From Candidatus Methylomirabilota bacterium (GTDB lineage Bacteria > Methylomirabilota > Methylomirabilia > Rokubacteriales > CSP1-6), in contig DASTYT010000022.1 of assembly GCA_035764725.1 (NCBI GenBank), forward strand, positions 1 to 53,462: a stretch of DNA of 53,462 nt, in the 5' to 3' direction. How positions within the stretch are numbered: the first letter of the stretch is position 1; each line of letters opens with the position of its first letter. The position numbers were made by a program, and so were the translations under genes. The notes below the pieces were generated by a model. The model was not told where the DNA came from. It saw only the letters and a list, made by a program, of their open reading frames with translations, and ran no database searches. This document shows, piece by piece, positions 8,076-17,142 of this stretch.

Positions 8076-9092
8076 TCAGGGAATGACGGCGACCTTGATC
8101 GACTCGGGCGCGCGATGGGCCTGGAAGGCCTTCGGCGCGGCGTCGAGGGGGAAGCGATGCGTGAGCAGGCGCTCCGTGCGAACCTTGCCGTCCGCGAGCA
8201 GCCGGATCGCCTCGGGAAACTCGGCCTGATAGATCATCGAGCCGAAGAGGCTCAGCTCCCGGCGCACGACCCAGAAAAACTCGACCGATGAGGGCCCATG
8301 CGGCAGGCCGGTGAGGACCACGCGCCCGCCGGGCCGCGCGAGCTCGATGGCCCGGGCCACCGCCTCGGGCGTGCCCGCGGTCTCGATGACGATGTCGACG
8401 CCCTCGCGACCGGACAGCGCGCGGGCCGCGGCCAGCGGCGCGGTATCTTGCGCGGGGGCGCTCGCGGCGGCCACGGCATCGGCGCCCAGCGCGCGGGCGA
8501 CGTCGAGCCTCGCCTCGGTGCGGCCCACCGCGAGCACGGAGAGCCCGCGGGCCTTCAGCACCTGCACCGCGAGCAGCCCGAGCGTGCCCACACCCAGCAC
8601 CGCCGCCGTCTCTCCGGCCCGCGGCGCGGCGCGCCCGGTCGCGCGCGTCACCACGGCCAGCGGCTCCGCCAGCAGGAGCTGATCGTCGGACAGGTCGCGC
8701 GGCGCCGGCCAGCACACCCGGGCAGGCAGGCGCGCCTGCTCGGCAAGGCCGCCGTCCACGTCGATGCCCACCGCCGTTCGTGAGAGACAGAGATTGCGAT
8801 TGCCCTCCCGGCAGAGGGCGCACACGCCGCAGGAATAGTTCGGCTCGACGGCGACCTTCTCCCCGACCCGCACGTTGTCCACACCGGCCCCCACCGCGAG
8901 GACATGGCCGATGAACTCGTGGCCCATCACCAGCGGGTAGGCGACGCGCCGCTCGCCCGTCCAGATCCGGTAGTCGGTGCCGCAGAGGCCGACCGCGACC
9001 ACCCGCACCACGACCTCGCCGGAGCCGGGGACGAGATCCCGCACCGCCTGCACGCGGAGATCACGAGGTCCGTGGAGGACGGCGGCGCGCAT
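8076..9092 (-). CDS. Zinc-dependent alcohol dehydrogenase (MDR family)
   Basis: A 338-residue medium-chain dehydrogenase. Catalytic zinc ligands appear in GLCGTD and GHEFIGH. The structural zinc site has the four-cysteine loop CGVCALCREGNRNLC. The Rossmann motif is LGVGTLGLLAV. It probably oxidises an alcohol or polyol with NAD(P). I chose the ATG at 9092 because the family starts MRAAVLHGP; the open frame extends much further upstream without homology. A TACGAT hexamer 7 nt upstream and no Shine-Dalgarno suggest a leaderless message. First gene of the operon with the hydrolase and SDR. Confidence 0.88.
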   Translation of the reverse strand: MRAAVLHGPRDLRVQAVRDLVPGSGEVVVRVVAVGLCGTDYRIWTGERRVAYPLVMGHEFIGHVLAVGAGVDNVRVGEKVAVEPNYSCGVCALCREGNRNLCLSRTAVGIDVDGGLAEQARLPARVCWPAPRDLSDDQLLLAEPLAVVTRATGRAAPRAGETAAVLGVGTLGLLAVQVLKARGLSVLAVGRTEARLDVARALGADAVAAASAPAQDTAPLAAARALSGREGVDIVIETAGTPEAVARAIELARPGGRVVLTGLPHGPSSVEFFWVVRRELSLFGSMIYQAEFPEAIRLLADGKVRTERLLTHRFPLDAAPKAFQAHRAPESIKVAVIP

Positions 9093-9155
9093 GGCGCGTA
9101 TCGTAGCAGAAGACTTCGTGTTACATTGGCGACGGATGCGATCGCATTCGCGCGC

Positions 9156-9953
9156 ATGACGACGTCCGCGTCCTCGCCCTTCGTGAGGGACCAGCAGCCG
9201 GCGCCGGTGCCGATCTGGCGGGAGGCCCTGGTGGGCCTCGACTGGCTCTCGCTCCGCACCTCCCCCGTCTTCTACGGCTGCGGCGTGCCGCGCGGCGACG
9301 GCGCCGCGGTGGTGCTGATCCCGGGCTTCCTCGCCAGCGACTGGTACCTCTTCGAGATCGCGGGATGGCTGACCCGCATCGGCTACCGCGCCGAGCTCTC
9401 CCGGGTCGGCCGCAATGCGGAATGCCTCGACGTGATCGCCGACCGCCTGTTCGGCACCATCGAGGCGGCGCGCACCGCCACCGGTCGGCCGGTGCACCTC
9501 GTCGGCCACAGCCTCGGGGGCATGCTCGCGCGCTCGGCCGCCACGCGCCGGCCCGACCTCGTCGCCTCGGTCACCACGCTGGGCTCGCCCTTCCGCGGCG
9601 TCCGGGGCCATCCGCTCGTGCTCTTCGCGTCGGACCGGGTACGCGACCGCGTGCAGCGCGGGCGCTGGGATCGGCCCCAGTGCTACACCGGCTTCTGTGG
9701 CTGCCCGGCGGTGGGAGGGCTTCTCACGTCGTTCCCGGACACGGTGCCGCAGATCGCGGTGTACAGCCGCTCCGACGGCATCGTGGACTGGCGCTCCTGC
9801 ATCAACGGCGACCCGGCCACCGACTTCGAGGTGGCGGGCACCCACATCGGGCTCGTGGTGAATCCCGCCGTGTACCGCATCCTGGCCGCGCATCTGGCCG
9901 CGCACCCCGCGGCTCTGGGCCAGGACGTCTCCGCGTCCGGGTCGCGCAGCTAG
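9156..9953 (+). CDS. Lipase/esterase, alpha/beta hydrolase (PGAP1/LipA type)
   Basis: A 265-residue protein with the lipase nucleophile elbow GHSLGG (Ser119) and the oxyanion strand VVLIPGFLASD at residues 52-62. A probable catalytic Asp is in YSRSDGIVDW and a His in GTHIGLV. No clear signal peptide. It resembles bacterial triacylglycerol lipases and PGAP1-like hydrolases. It lies 10 bases upstream of a wax-ester synthase/DGAT gene, so the pair may handle synthesis and turnover of neutral lipids. It diverges from the ADH gene across 63 bases. Confidence 0.75.
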   Translation: MTTSASSPFVRDQQPAPVPIWREALVGLDWLSLRTSPVFYGCGVPRGDGAAVVLIPGFLASDWYLFEIAGWLTRIGYRAELSRVGRNAECLDVIADRLFGTIEAARTATGRPVHLVGHSLGGMLARSAATRRPDLVASVTTLGSPFRGVRGHPLVLFASDRVRDRVQRGRWDRPQCYTGFCGCPAVGGLLTSFPDTVPQIAVYSRSDGIVDWRSCINGDPATDFEVAGTHIGLVVNPAVYRILAAHLAAHPAALGQDVSASGSRS

Positions 9954-9963
9954 GGTCGGCGCG

Positions 9964-11439
9964 GTGTCCGCGCGCGAGCTCAATCGTCGTCTCACTTCCG
10001 TCGACGCCACGTTCCTCTATACCGAGAAGCCCACGCTGCCCATGCACGTGGGTGGCTGCATGGTCTACGAGGGGCGCCTCACGCTCGACACGCTGATCGC
10101 GTCGCTCGAGGCGCGTCTCCATCTCCTCCCGCGCTACCGGCAGAAGGTCGTCTTCCCGCCGTTCGGCATCGCGCATCCCACCTGGGAGGACGACTCGGCC
10201 TTCCACATTCGCCACCACGCCGCCGAGATCACGCTCCCCGCGCCGGGCGACGACCATGCGCTGTCGGAGGCGGGCGGCCGCGCCTTCGCCGGCATGCTCG
10301 ACCGGGATCATCCCCTCTGGAAGCTCATCGTCGTGAACGGCCGGGCCGACGGGAACACCGCGGTGATCTGGAAGGTGCATCACGCCATGATCGACGGCGT
10401 GTCCGGCGTGGACCTCACGATGGTGCTGCACGATCTCAAGCCGGACGCCGCGCCGCCCGAGCCCCCCTCGGCGGCGTGGCAACCCCAGCCGGTGCCCGAC
10501 CCTCTCACGCTCCTGCAGGATTCGGTGCGCGACCGCCTCACCGAGATGGCGCGCGTCGCCACCGACGAGGCCTTCCGGCTGCTCCGCCCCACGGATGTCG
10601 ACGCGCGGGTGCGCCAGCTCGCCAGCGCGCTCACGTCGTCCGCGCCGAACGTGCTGCGGCCCGCGCCCAAGGTGCCCTTCAACGGGTCGATCGGCGGGGA
10701 GCGCCGCTTTGGCTGGGCCGAGTTCTCGTTCGGCGAGTTCCGCCGCGTGAAGTCGGTGCTGGGCGGCACCGTGAACGACGTGGTGCTGGCGGTGATCGCG
10801 GGCGGGCTCGGGCGTTACCTCCGGGCGCTGGGCCTGCCGACCGAAGGCGTTGAGCTCCGGGCCATGTGCCCGGTGAGCATGCGGCGCCCCGATCAGCGCG
10901 GCGCGCTCGGGAACCTGGTCTCGATGATCTTCGCTCCGCTGCACGTGGGCATTCTGGACCCGGTCGCGCGGCTCGCCGCCGAGCGCGAGTCGATGGAGCG
11001 GTTGAAGAACCAGGACCAGGCGGGCGGCCTCTACGAGATGACCAACCTGCTCCAGCAAGTGCCGCCCGCCCTGGCCGCGATCGCCGGACAGCTCACGGTG
11101 CCCAACACCCTGCTCAACACCGTCTCGACCAATGTGCCCGGGCCGCAGATTCCCCTCTTCCTCGCGGGCCGGCGTCTCATCGGCTGGTATCCCCTGCTCC
11201 CCCTGGCGGGCGACGTGGGGCTCTGTAACGCGATCCTCACCTACGACCAGCGGCTCACCATCGGGGTGACCACGGATCCGAAGCTGGTGCCCGACGTCTG
11301 GCTCTACGTCGAATGCCTCAAGGCATCCTTCGCCGAGCTCGTTGACACCGCCGGACGACGAGAAGGGGCCAGTGGCGAGGCACCGCCCGAGAGCCGCGCG
11401 GCAGCGACGCCAGTGACCCCTTCCCTCGGTCGGGCCTAG
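9964..11439 (+). CDS. Wax ester synthase/diacylglycerol O-acyltransferase (WS/DGAT)
   Basis: A 491-residue bifunctional acyltransferase of usual length. The catalytic HHxxxDG motif is HHAMIDG at residues 139-145. The N-terminal segment (LTSVDATFLYTE) and the C-terminal motifs (NVPGPQIPLF and the following region) are typical. It transfers acyl-CoA to fatty alcohols or diacylglycerol, giving storage lipid at the inner membrane face. The start is GTG, with TAGGGT 7 nt upstream and no Shine-Dalgarno. The stop codon overlaps that of the convergent phasin gene in a shared CTAG. Confidence 0.88.
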   Translation: MSARELNRRLTSVDATFLYTEKPTLPMHVGGCMVYEGRLTLDTLIASLEARLHLLPRYRQKVVFPPFGIAHPTWEDDSAFHIRHHAAEITLPAPGDDHALSEAGGRAFAGMLDRDHPLWKLIVVNGRADGNTAVIWKVHHAMIDGVSGVDLTMVLHDLKPDAAPPEPPSAAWQPQPVPDPLTLLQDSVRDRLTEMARVATDEAFRLLRPTDVDARVRQLASALTSSAPNVLRPAPKVPFNGSIGGERRFGWAEFSFGEFRRVKSVLGGTVNDVVLAVIAGGLGRYLRALGLPTEGVELRAMCPVSMRRPDQRGALGNLVSMIFAPLHVGILDPVARLAAERESMERLKNQDQAGGLYEMTNLLQQVPPALAAIAGQLTVPNTLLNTVSTNVPGPQIPLFLAGRRLIGWYPLLPLAGDVGLCNAILTYDQRLTIGVTTDPKLVPDVWLYVECLKASFAELVDTAGRREGASGEAPPESRAAATPVTPSLGRA

Positions 11440-11855
11440 CGGGTGTAGATCTCCCGCATCCGGTTGACGTAGGTATTGCCCGCGCCCTCGATCTCCTTCA
11501 CGGTGCGCTCTGCCGACGCCTGGAACCGCTCGGCGTTGCGGGCGATGATCTGGGCGTTCGTCTCCACGAGCTTGGTGGCGCGCTGAGTGCCGTCGGCCAC
11601 CGCCTGCAGGCCCTTGCGGTACCACGCCATCGGGTCGCGGCGCGCCTCCTCGATCATGTCGGCGGGCGGCGCGGCGGGGAGGCTGAGCTCGCGGGCGGCT
11701 TCGATGGCCGCGGCCTGGAGCTCGACGTAGGTCTTGATGCCCTCGCGGGCCGTCGAGGAGCCCAGCTCCACGAGCTCGCCGATCACGCGCTCGTTGGCCT
11801 GGGCGTAGGCGGACACGGCGTCCAGGATCTTCTCTCTGAGGGTGCTGGTCTGCAT
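11436..11855 (-). CDS. Phasin family protein 1
   Basis: A 139-residue, almost fully helical amphipathic protein that coats PHA granules. It is paralogous to the phasin at 24524; the shared stretch LVETNAQ followed by (A/S)ERxQxSAE is the clearest. It should limit granule coalescence and be derepressed when polymer accumulates. Shine-Dalgarno GAAGGAG precedes the ATG. Its promoter (11930-11957) carries the inverted repeat found at the other PHA promoters, so PhaR control is likely even though the gene is 13 kb from phaR. The gene faces the WS/DGAT gene. Confidence 0.82.
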   Translation of the reverse strand: MQTSTLREKILDAVSAYAQANERVIGELVELGSSTAREGIKTYVELQAAAIEAARELSLPAAPPADMIEEARRDPMAWYRKGLQAVADGTQRATKLVETNAQIIARNAERFQASAERTVKEIEGAGNTYVNRMREIYTR

Positions 11856-11929
11856 GATGCGTCTCCTTCTCTTCTCCGGCCTCGCCGGCTGTTATGGTGT
11901 GGACCCGGTCGGTCCCTCGCGACACGGCG

Positions 11930-11957
11930 AAGATAACACACTGCGTTATGACGTCAA
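11930..11957 (-). promoter_or_regulatory. Promoter of phasin 1
   Basis: On the minus strand TTGACG (11952-11957) and TATCTT (11930-11935) are 16 bp apart. The leader would be about 68 nt. The spacer contains the inverted repeat at 11934-11948. Confidence 0.55.
11934..11948. promoter_or_regulatory. Putative PhaR operator O1 (phasin 1)
   Basis: TAACACACTGCGTTA is an imperfect 15-bp palindrome with core ACAC-N3-GCGT. It overlaps the phasin 1 -10 and spacer, a position where a bound protein would block RNA polymerase. It matches the sites at phaR, phaP2 and phaC. Confidence 0.6.
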
Positions 11958-11964
11958 GCGAAAT

Positions 11965-11980
11965 TTAACGCATGGCGTAA
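11965..11980. promoter_or_regulatory. Putative PhaR operator O2 (phasin 1 / DUF445 intergenic)
   Basis: TTAACGCATGGCGTAA contains an exact ACGC-N3-GCGT core (11968-11978). It is centred about 32 bp from O1, roughly three helical turns, so cooperative binding is possible. It also overlaps the expected -35 region of the DUF445 gene. Confidence 0.5.
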
Positions 11981-11988
11981 ATCTCCCT

Positions 11989-11994
11989 TATATT
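11989..11994 (+). promoter_or_regulatory. -10 element of the DUF445 gene
   Basis: TATATT lies 9 nt before the GTG start at 12004 in a locally AT-rich segment (about 11955-12003) that stands out in this GC-rich window. The matching -35 is weak (TTAACG, 18 bp upstream, inside O2). A leaderless or near-leaderless transcript is expected. Confidence 0.45.
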
Positions 11995-12003
11995 GTTGAT
12001 AAC

Positions 12004-13293
12004 GTGAGTCAAACCACCACGACTTCCGCCGTCTTTCGGCCCCGCAGGCAGCGACGCCTGGCCCTCATCGTCCTGCTCGTCGCGGTCGCCTTGGCCATCG
12101 CCGCGTTCCCGCTGCGGGGCGCCTGGTGGGGGGGCTGGATCCTCGCGATCGCGGAGGCGGGGATCGTGGGTGGCCTGGCCGACTGGTTCGCCGTGACGGC
12201 GATCTTCCGGCGTCCGCTCGGCCTCCCCATTCCCCACACCGCGCTGATCCCGGCGAACTGGGAGCTGATGGCGGCGCGAGTCGGCAGCATGGTCGGCGAT
12301 CGCGTCCTCACCAAGGAGTACGTGACCCACGAGGTGGCCCGCTTCGATCTCGCGGAGCTGCTCGCCCGCGCGGCGGAACGCGTGAAGCCGGCCGACCTCG
12401 AGGCGGGTCTCCACCGGGTGGCCCGCTGGCTCGCCGAGCAGCTCTCCCCCGCCGCCACCGCGGACGTCGTCGCGTGGACTCGTCGGCTGCTGCTCGGCCA
12501 GCCCGTTGCGCCCCTCCTCGCGCGCGCCATCGAGATCGCGCGCCGTCAGGGCTGGGATCAGCGCGCGATCGAGGCCCTCGCCACGGCGCTCGCGGACGCG
12601 CTGGACCGGCCCGACGTCCGCACCGCCGTGGCCGACCTGGTCGACGAGGTGCTCCTGAGCTACCGGGAGAAGATGGGCACCTACCCACGTCTCCTCCTGG
12701 GGCTCGCGGACGCGTTCGGTCTCATCGACCGCAACCGGCTCGTGGGGGCGCTCCACGGGGCGGTGCGGAAAATTGCCGCCGATCCCGACGACCCGCTGCG
12801 ACGCCAGCTCGCGGACCTGATCGCCGGCTTGCCGGCGCGGCTGCGCACCGATCCAGGCCTGGCCGCCAGGGTCGAGGCGGCAAAGACCGAGCTCATCGCG
12901 AGCGCCGAAGTGAGCCGTCTGATCGAGGACGCGGCAGAGGCCCTGCGTCGGGCGCTGGTGGCCGATCTGTCCAGCGAGCGCTCGGAGGCGGTCGCGTGGA
13001 TCGGCGCGCGCCTCGAGGAGCTGCGGCGGGAGCTCGCCACCGACGCCGAGCTGCGCCAGAGCCTCGATCGCTGGATCAAGACCCGCGCCATCGAGGTGAT
13101 CGAGCGCTACCACGATCGCATCGCCGCCTTCATCGAGCGGGGCGTTCACGCCCTGGGCCCCGAGGGCGCGGTGCGGCTCATCGAGGAGCATGCCGGGGAT
13201 GATCTTCAGTACATCCGAGTGAACGGCACCGTGGTCGGTGGCCTGGCCGGCGGCGCGCTCTACGCGATCCACCTGCTCCTCCACCTGCTGTGA
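12004..13293 (+). CDS. DUF445 family membrane protein
   Basis: A 429-residue protein with a membrane hairpin near the N-terminus (about residues 20-60) containing the DUF445 signature GGLADWFAVTAIFRRP. A long helical cytoplasmic or periplasmic body rich in Arg and Glu follows, and a C-terminal hydrophobic segment (GGLAGGALYAIHLLLHLL) ends the chain. DUF445 proteins such as YheB/YjiN have no settled function. I chose the GTG at 12004 because family similarity begins just after it and TATATT is 9 nt upstream. The longer frame from 11842 would run back through the phasin promoter. Confidence 0.8.
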   Translation: MSQTTTTSAVFRPRRQRRLALIVLLVAVALAIAAFPLRGAWWGGWILAIAEAGIVGGLADWFAVTAIFRRPLGLPIPHTALIPANWELMAARVGSMVGDRVLTKEYVTHEVARFDLAELLARAAERVKPADLEAGLHRVARWLAEQLSPAATADVVAWTRRLLLGQPVAPLLARAIEIARRQGWDQRAIEALATALADALDRPDVRTAVADLVDEVLLSYREKMGTYPRLLLGLADAFGLIDRNRLVGALHGAVRKIAADPDDPLRRQLADLIAGLPARLRTDPGLAARVEAAKTELIASAEVSRLIEDAAEALRRALVADLSSERSEAVAWIGARLEELRRELATDAELRQSLDRWIKTRAIEVIERYHDRIAAFIERGVHALGPEGAVRLIEEHAGDDLQYIRVNGTVVGGLAGGALYAIHLLLHLL

Positions 13294-13330
13294 GTGGCGC
13301 GTGGGCTAGAATGGGGGCCGAGGGGATTCC

Positions 13331-13870
13331 ATGAGACTCGCCGTCCTGGGATTGCTCGTGCTACTCGCGGCGCCGGCCGGCGCGCAGGAGGCGCCGTTCG
13401 AGCTCAACGGGCTCGTCCTCGGCTCGGACCAGGCCTCGGTCGAAGCGTCGTCACGGTTCGCGTGCGCGGATCCGCAAAGCCCGGCGGCGGACAAGCTCTG
13501 CCGGCTCCGGCCCGGCCAGAGCGAGACTGTGGCGGGGGCGCCGGTCAAGCGCCTCTTCCTCTACTTCTACTCCGGCAAGCTCGAGATGATCTCGGTCACG
13601 CTCGATGCGAAGTACTTCGTGGACGTGGTCACCGCCCTGACCAAGGAGTACGGCAAGGCGGCGGTCGAGACCGAGACCATGCAGAATCTCAGCGGCGCCG
13701 CGTACGAGAACCGGATCTACACGTGGCGCCGAGGGAATGCCACCCTCGAGGTCCAGACCTACGGCCGCGACCTTGAGAACTCGTCGATGATCTACCGCAC
13801 CGACTTCTCGCTGCAGGAATACACGCGGCGGAGCGGGGCCAAAGCGCCAGGTAAGACCAAGAGCCAGTAG
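13331..13870 (+). CDS. Small secreted protein of unknown function
   Basis: A 179-residue protein with a Sec signal peptide (RLAVLGLLVLLAAPAGAQ). The mature part has two cysteines (FACADP and KLCRL), probably disulfide bonded, and alternating beta-type segments such as FLYFYSGKLEMISVTLDAKYF. I do not recognise a named domain. A GAGGGGA Shine-Dalgarno precedes the ATG, and TAGAAT (13307-13312) is a possible -10. It follows the DUF445 gene by 37 bases and ends 21 bases from the convergent P450 gene. Confidence 0.65.
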   Translation: MRLAVLGLLVLLAAPAGAQEAPFELNGLVLGSDQASVEASSRFACADPQSPAADKLCRLRPGQSETVAGAPVKRLFLYFYSGKLEMISVTLDAKYFVDVVTALTKEYGKAAVETETMQNLSGAAYENRIYTWRRGNATLEVQTYGRDLENSSMIYRTDFSLQEYTRRSGAKAPGKTKSQ

Positions 13871-13891
13871 CCCCGGCCGAGGCCGCCAGGC

Positions 13892-16800
13892 TCAGCTCGA
13901 CGCCCAGACGTCGATCAGGTAACGGTTGGCGCGGATCAGGCCGTCGATCCACGCCTCCGCCTGCGCATCGCTTCCGCCCCTCTTGGCGCGGTGGACCGCC
14001 ACAAACGCGCGCCGGACATCCGGCGCCATGCGGGCGGCGTCGCCGCAGACGTAGACTACCGCTCCCCGCTCGAGCAGCCCCCACACCGCGTCCTGCCGCG
14101 TGAGGACCTCGTCCTGGACGTAGACGCGGGGTCGCTCCGGCACGCGTGAAAAACACGGATGGAGCGTCACCACCCCGCGCTCGGCGAAGTCGCGCAGCTC
14201 GCCCTCGTAGATGAAGTCCTGCTCGGGATGGCGGCAGCCGGAGAAGAGCAGCGCGGGGCCGACGGCGCGCCCCTGCGCGGCGAGGGCCGCTCGCTCCTGG
14301 AGGAACCCGCGGAAGGGCGCCAGACCCGTGCCGGGCCCGACCATGATGATGGGCGTGGCCGGATCCTCCGGCAGACGGAACGCCGAGCGGGTGTCCTTGA
14401 CGAACGCCTGCACCACGCTGCCCCCGCCGTGGCGCAGGAGATGGTTCGAGCACACGCCCTCGAAGCGACCCCGTCCCGAGCGCGCCTCGCCCGCGACCAC
14501 GGCCACCGTGATGCTGCACCGGCGCGCGTCCTGCAGGGGTGACGACGAGATCGAGTAGTAGCGCGGCCGGAGCGGCGGGAGCAGCTCCAGATAGACGTTG
14601 AACGGGAGCTGACAGGCCGGGTACTCCTCGAGCAGGTCGAGCACCGACTTGCGCCGGGCCGCCACCTCGTCCCGGTACCGGGCGTCGTCTGCGGCCAGCG
14701 TGGCGAGGCGGGGCCGCGTCCACGGGCATTCCGTGTGCTCGACCATGGTCTCGATGTGCCGGCGCGACGCGACGTCCTGGAGCTCCACGAACTCGCCGAG
14801 CAGCCGGGCGAGGGCGATGGGCGCGCCGACGGGCAAGAACCCCGCGCGGCCCCCGTCGCGCCGGAGCAGGAGGTGGCTCCCGCGGTCGAGACCGAAGCGG
14901 GCGGCCACCCGCGCCACCAGCGCGTCCGGGTTGCGCGGCGCCACGCCCAGGTGATCCCCGGCCCGGTACACGACCCCCGCGGGCAGCTCGATCTCGAGGT
15001 GCCGGGTCGAGCGCTCCGAGGCGAAGGGGCCGGTCTTGGTGTGCAGCTCGCGATTCACGGCGACGCGCATGGGCCGGGCGCCGTGGCCGTCCTCACGCGC
15101 GCCGGCGTCCGGGCCCGCCACCACCTCGACGGCGAGATGGGACACGTCCGCGGTGGATGCCGGCGCCAGCTCGACCCCGAGGGCGGCGGCGACATTGCCC
15201 CACGTCGACTGCTCCCACGTCGCGAGCTGCGCATCGAAATCGTCGCGCGCGTCCCCCTCGCCGCGCGGCGCGATGCGCTGGGCGCCAAGGGCCTCCAGCC
15301 GGGCGTCGATGAGCCGCGGCACCGCCTGGAACGTCGCCGCCCAGTCGCGATTGCCGCAGCCGAATACCGCGTAGCGCACGCCCGCGAGCGCCCCCGGGGG
15401 GAGGCGACCGTCGCGCAGCCAGTCGCAGAAGCGGCCGGCATTGTCGGGCGGCGTCCCGTTGTACGAGGCGCTGGTGATCAGCACCGCGCCCGCGCTGGGC
15501 AGCCGGCCCGTGTACTCGTCGAGCATGCCCACCGTCACCGTGAAGCCGTGATCCGTGCCGGCCTCGGCGAGGCGCCGCGCCACCTCCTCGGCGGTGCCGA
15601 GGTTCGAGCCGTAGAGCACGAGCAGCGGGGTGCCGTGACCCGGCCGCGGCGCGCGCGCGGGCGCCGTCGCGCCCGCCGGCGCCGCCGCGTGTGGGGAGGT
15701 CGCCACCGCGGCCGCCGCGCGGTCCCCCGTCGCCCGGTCGCGCGCGGTGCGGCGCCGGACCTTGATGCGGAAGCCGTCGGGCTTGACGGTGAGCGTCTCC
15801 TTGAGGGCGAGCCGGTAGCGCGTGTGGTCGATGAGCTTGAAGCGGTGCAGGACCATGCCGAGGACCAGCGCGGCTTCCTGCAGGGCGAACTGGCGTCCGA
15901 TGCACGCGCGCTGCCCGTTCCCGAAGGGCTTGTAGGCGTTGGCGGGACGGCCGCGCTCGGCTTCGCGGCTGAAATGATCCGGGTTGAACACATCCGCCTG
16001 GTCGCCCCAGACCTTGCGGTCGCGGTGGAGCATCGGGCTCAGCACCACGATTTGGTAGTTCTTGCGCATCCGGTACTGGCCGCCGATCAGCTCGTCCTTG
16101 TACGGCGACAGTGCGAACACCGGCGCGGTGGGCCAGAGGCGGAGGGCCTCTTTCAGCACCTGCTCGATGTAGGTGAGCTGGTTCACCTGCTGATACGTAG
16201 GCAGCGTCGCCGGATCGGGACCGAGCACGCGGTCCACCTCGGCGTAGGCCCGCGCGAGCACCTCGGGGTTGTTGAGGAGATAGTAGATGGCGAACGACAG
16301 GAGCCCACTCGTGGTCTCGTGTCCCGCGATGAGGAACGTGATGACCTGGTAGCGAATGTTGAGATCGTCCAGCCGCTCGCCCGACTTCCGGTCTACCCCC
16401 GAGAGCATATGGCTCAGGAGGTCGGGCTTGTCGTGCACGTCGTCTCCGCTCTCCCGGCGCTCGCGCACGATGCGGTCCACCATCTCGTTCATGTAGCGGA
16501 TGTCCGCGCGCAGCTTCCGCTCGCGGTCCTTCTTGATCACGCTCTCCAGGGGCAGCCCGCGCGTCTCCATGGACGCGCCGAGGGCGCCGATCATCGCCCC
16601 CACGAAGGGGTGCGGCGACTCCCGGTAGAACGAGTTGAAGCGGTAGCCGAAGCCGCAGAGTCCGATGGTGTCCAGCGTGAGCGACGTCATGTCGTGCGTG
16701 ACATCGATCTCGTCGTCGGCGTTGAGGCGGTCCCACTTGAGGACGAGCTGCTCGGCGATGTCGAGCATCATCGGGTGATAACCCTGCATCGCGCGCTGGG

Positions 16801-17137
16801 CGAAGCTCGGCAGGAGGATGTTGTGGGCCTTGGCCCAGTTGGGCTCCTGGGTGTAGGCGGTGAAAAGCCCGTCGCCCGCGAAGGAGCGGAGGCGGCGGAG
16901 GGCGCCCCGTACGCTCTTGTCGAAGCGGGCCTCGTCGCAGAGCTCGTCGACCAGCTCGAAGCCGGACACGATCACCACCGGCTTGCCCAGCATGTCGAGC
17001 CAGTAGATGGATCCGTACTCGCGGGCGAGCTTCATCATGTCCTGCACCGGCGTGGTGGTGGTGAGCGACAGCAGATTGCCCAGCACGAACGTGCGCGGCG
17101 GATGCGGGATCGGGTCGAGGAGATTCTTCTTGGCCAT
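13892..17137 (-). CDS. Self-sufficient cytochrome P450-reductase fusion (CYP102/P450 BM3 type)
   Basis: The 1081-residue fusion has a P450 heme domain (1-460), an Ala/Pro-rich linker (about 463-502), an FMN flavodoxin domain (YGSNLGTAEE near 509) and an FAD/NADPH reductase domain (RYYSISSSP; NADPH motif GPGTGLAPFRGF). Heme Cys412 lies in FGNGQRACIG, the oxygen-activating AGHETT is at 271-276 and ExxR is Glu330/Arg333. Phe92 aligns with BM3 Phe87. The BM3 carboxylate-anchoring Arg47/Tyr51 are Lys and a hydrophobic residue here, so chain-length or substrate preference may differ. Expected activity is NADPH-driven subterminal hydroxylation of fatty acids. The upstream SDR stops 5 bases before the start. 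Confidence 0.92.
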   Translation of the reverse strand: MAKKNLLDPIPHPPRTFVLGNLLSLTTTTPVQDMMKLAREYGSIYWLDMLGKPVVIVSGFELVDELCDEARFDKSVRGALRRLRSFAGDGLFTAYTQEPNWAKAHNILLPSFAQRAMQGYHPMMLDIAEQLVLKWDRLNADDEIDVTHDMTSLTLDTIGLCGFGYRFNSFYRESPHPFVGAMIGALGASMETRGLPLESVIKKDRERKLRADIRYMNEMVDRIVRERRESGDDVHDKPDLLSHMLSGVDRKSGERLDDLNIRYQVITFLIAGHETTSGLLSFAIYYLLNNPEVLARAYAEVDRVLGPDPATLPTYQQVNQLTYIEQVLKEALRLWPTAPVFALSPYKDELIGGQYRMRKNYQIVVLSPMLHRDRKVWGDQADVFNPDHFSREAERGRPANAYKPFGNGQRACIGRQFALQEAALVLGMVLHRFKLIDHTRYRLALKETLTVKPDGFRIKVRRRTARDRATGDRAAAAVATSPHAAAPAGATAPARAPRPGHGTPLLVLYGSNLGTAEEVARRLAEAGTDHGFTVTVGMLDEYTGRLPSAGAVLITSASYNGTPPDNAGRFCDWLRDGRLPPGALAGVRYAVFGCGNRDWAATFQAVPRLIDARLEALGAQRIAPRGEGDARDDFDAQLATWEQSTWGNVAAALGVELAPASTADVSHLAVEVVAGPDAGAREDGHGARPMRVAVNRELHTKTGPFASERSTRHLEIELPAGVVYRAGDHLGVAPRNPDALVARVAARFGLDRGSHLLLRRDGGRAGFLPVGAPIALARLLGEFVELQDVASRRHIETMVEHTECPWTRPRLATLAADDARYRDEVAARRKSVLDLLEEYPACQLPFNVYLELLPPLRPRYYSISSSPLQDARRCSITVAVVAGEARSGRGRFEGVCSNHLLRHGGGSVVQAFVKDTRSAFRLPEDPATPIIMVGPGTGLAPFRGFLQERAALAAQGRAVGPALLFSGCRHPEQDFIYEGELRDFAERGVVTLHPCFSRVPERPRVYVQDEVLTRQDAVWGLLERGAVVYVCGDAARMAPDVRRAFVAVHRAKRGGSDAQAEAWIDGLIRANRYLIDVWASS

Positions 17138-17142
17138 GGCGC

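Noticed and set aside
8076..10010. N-terminal extension of the alcohol dehydrogenase frame back to 10010
   Set aside because: The extension is antisense to the lipase gene and has no homology; the family start is at 9092.
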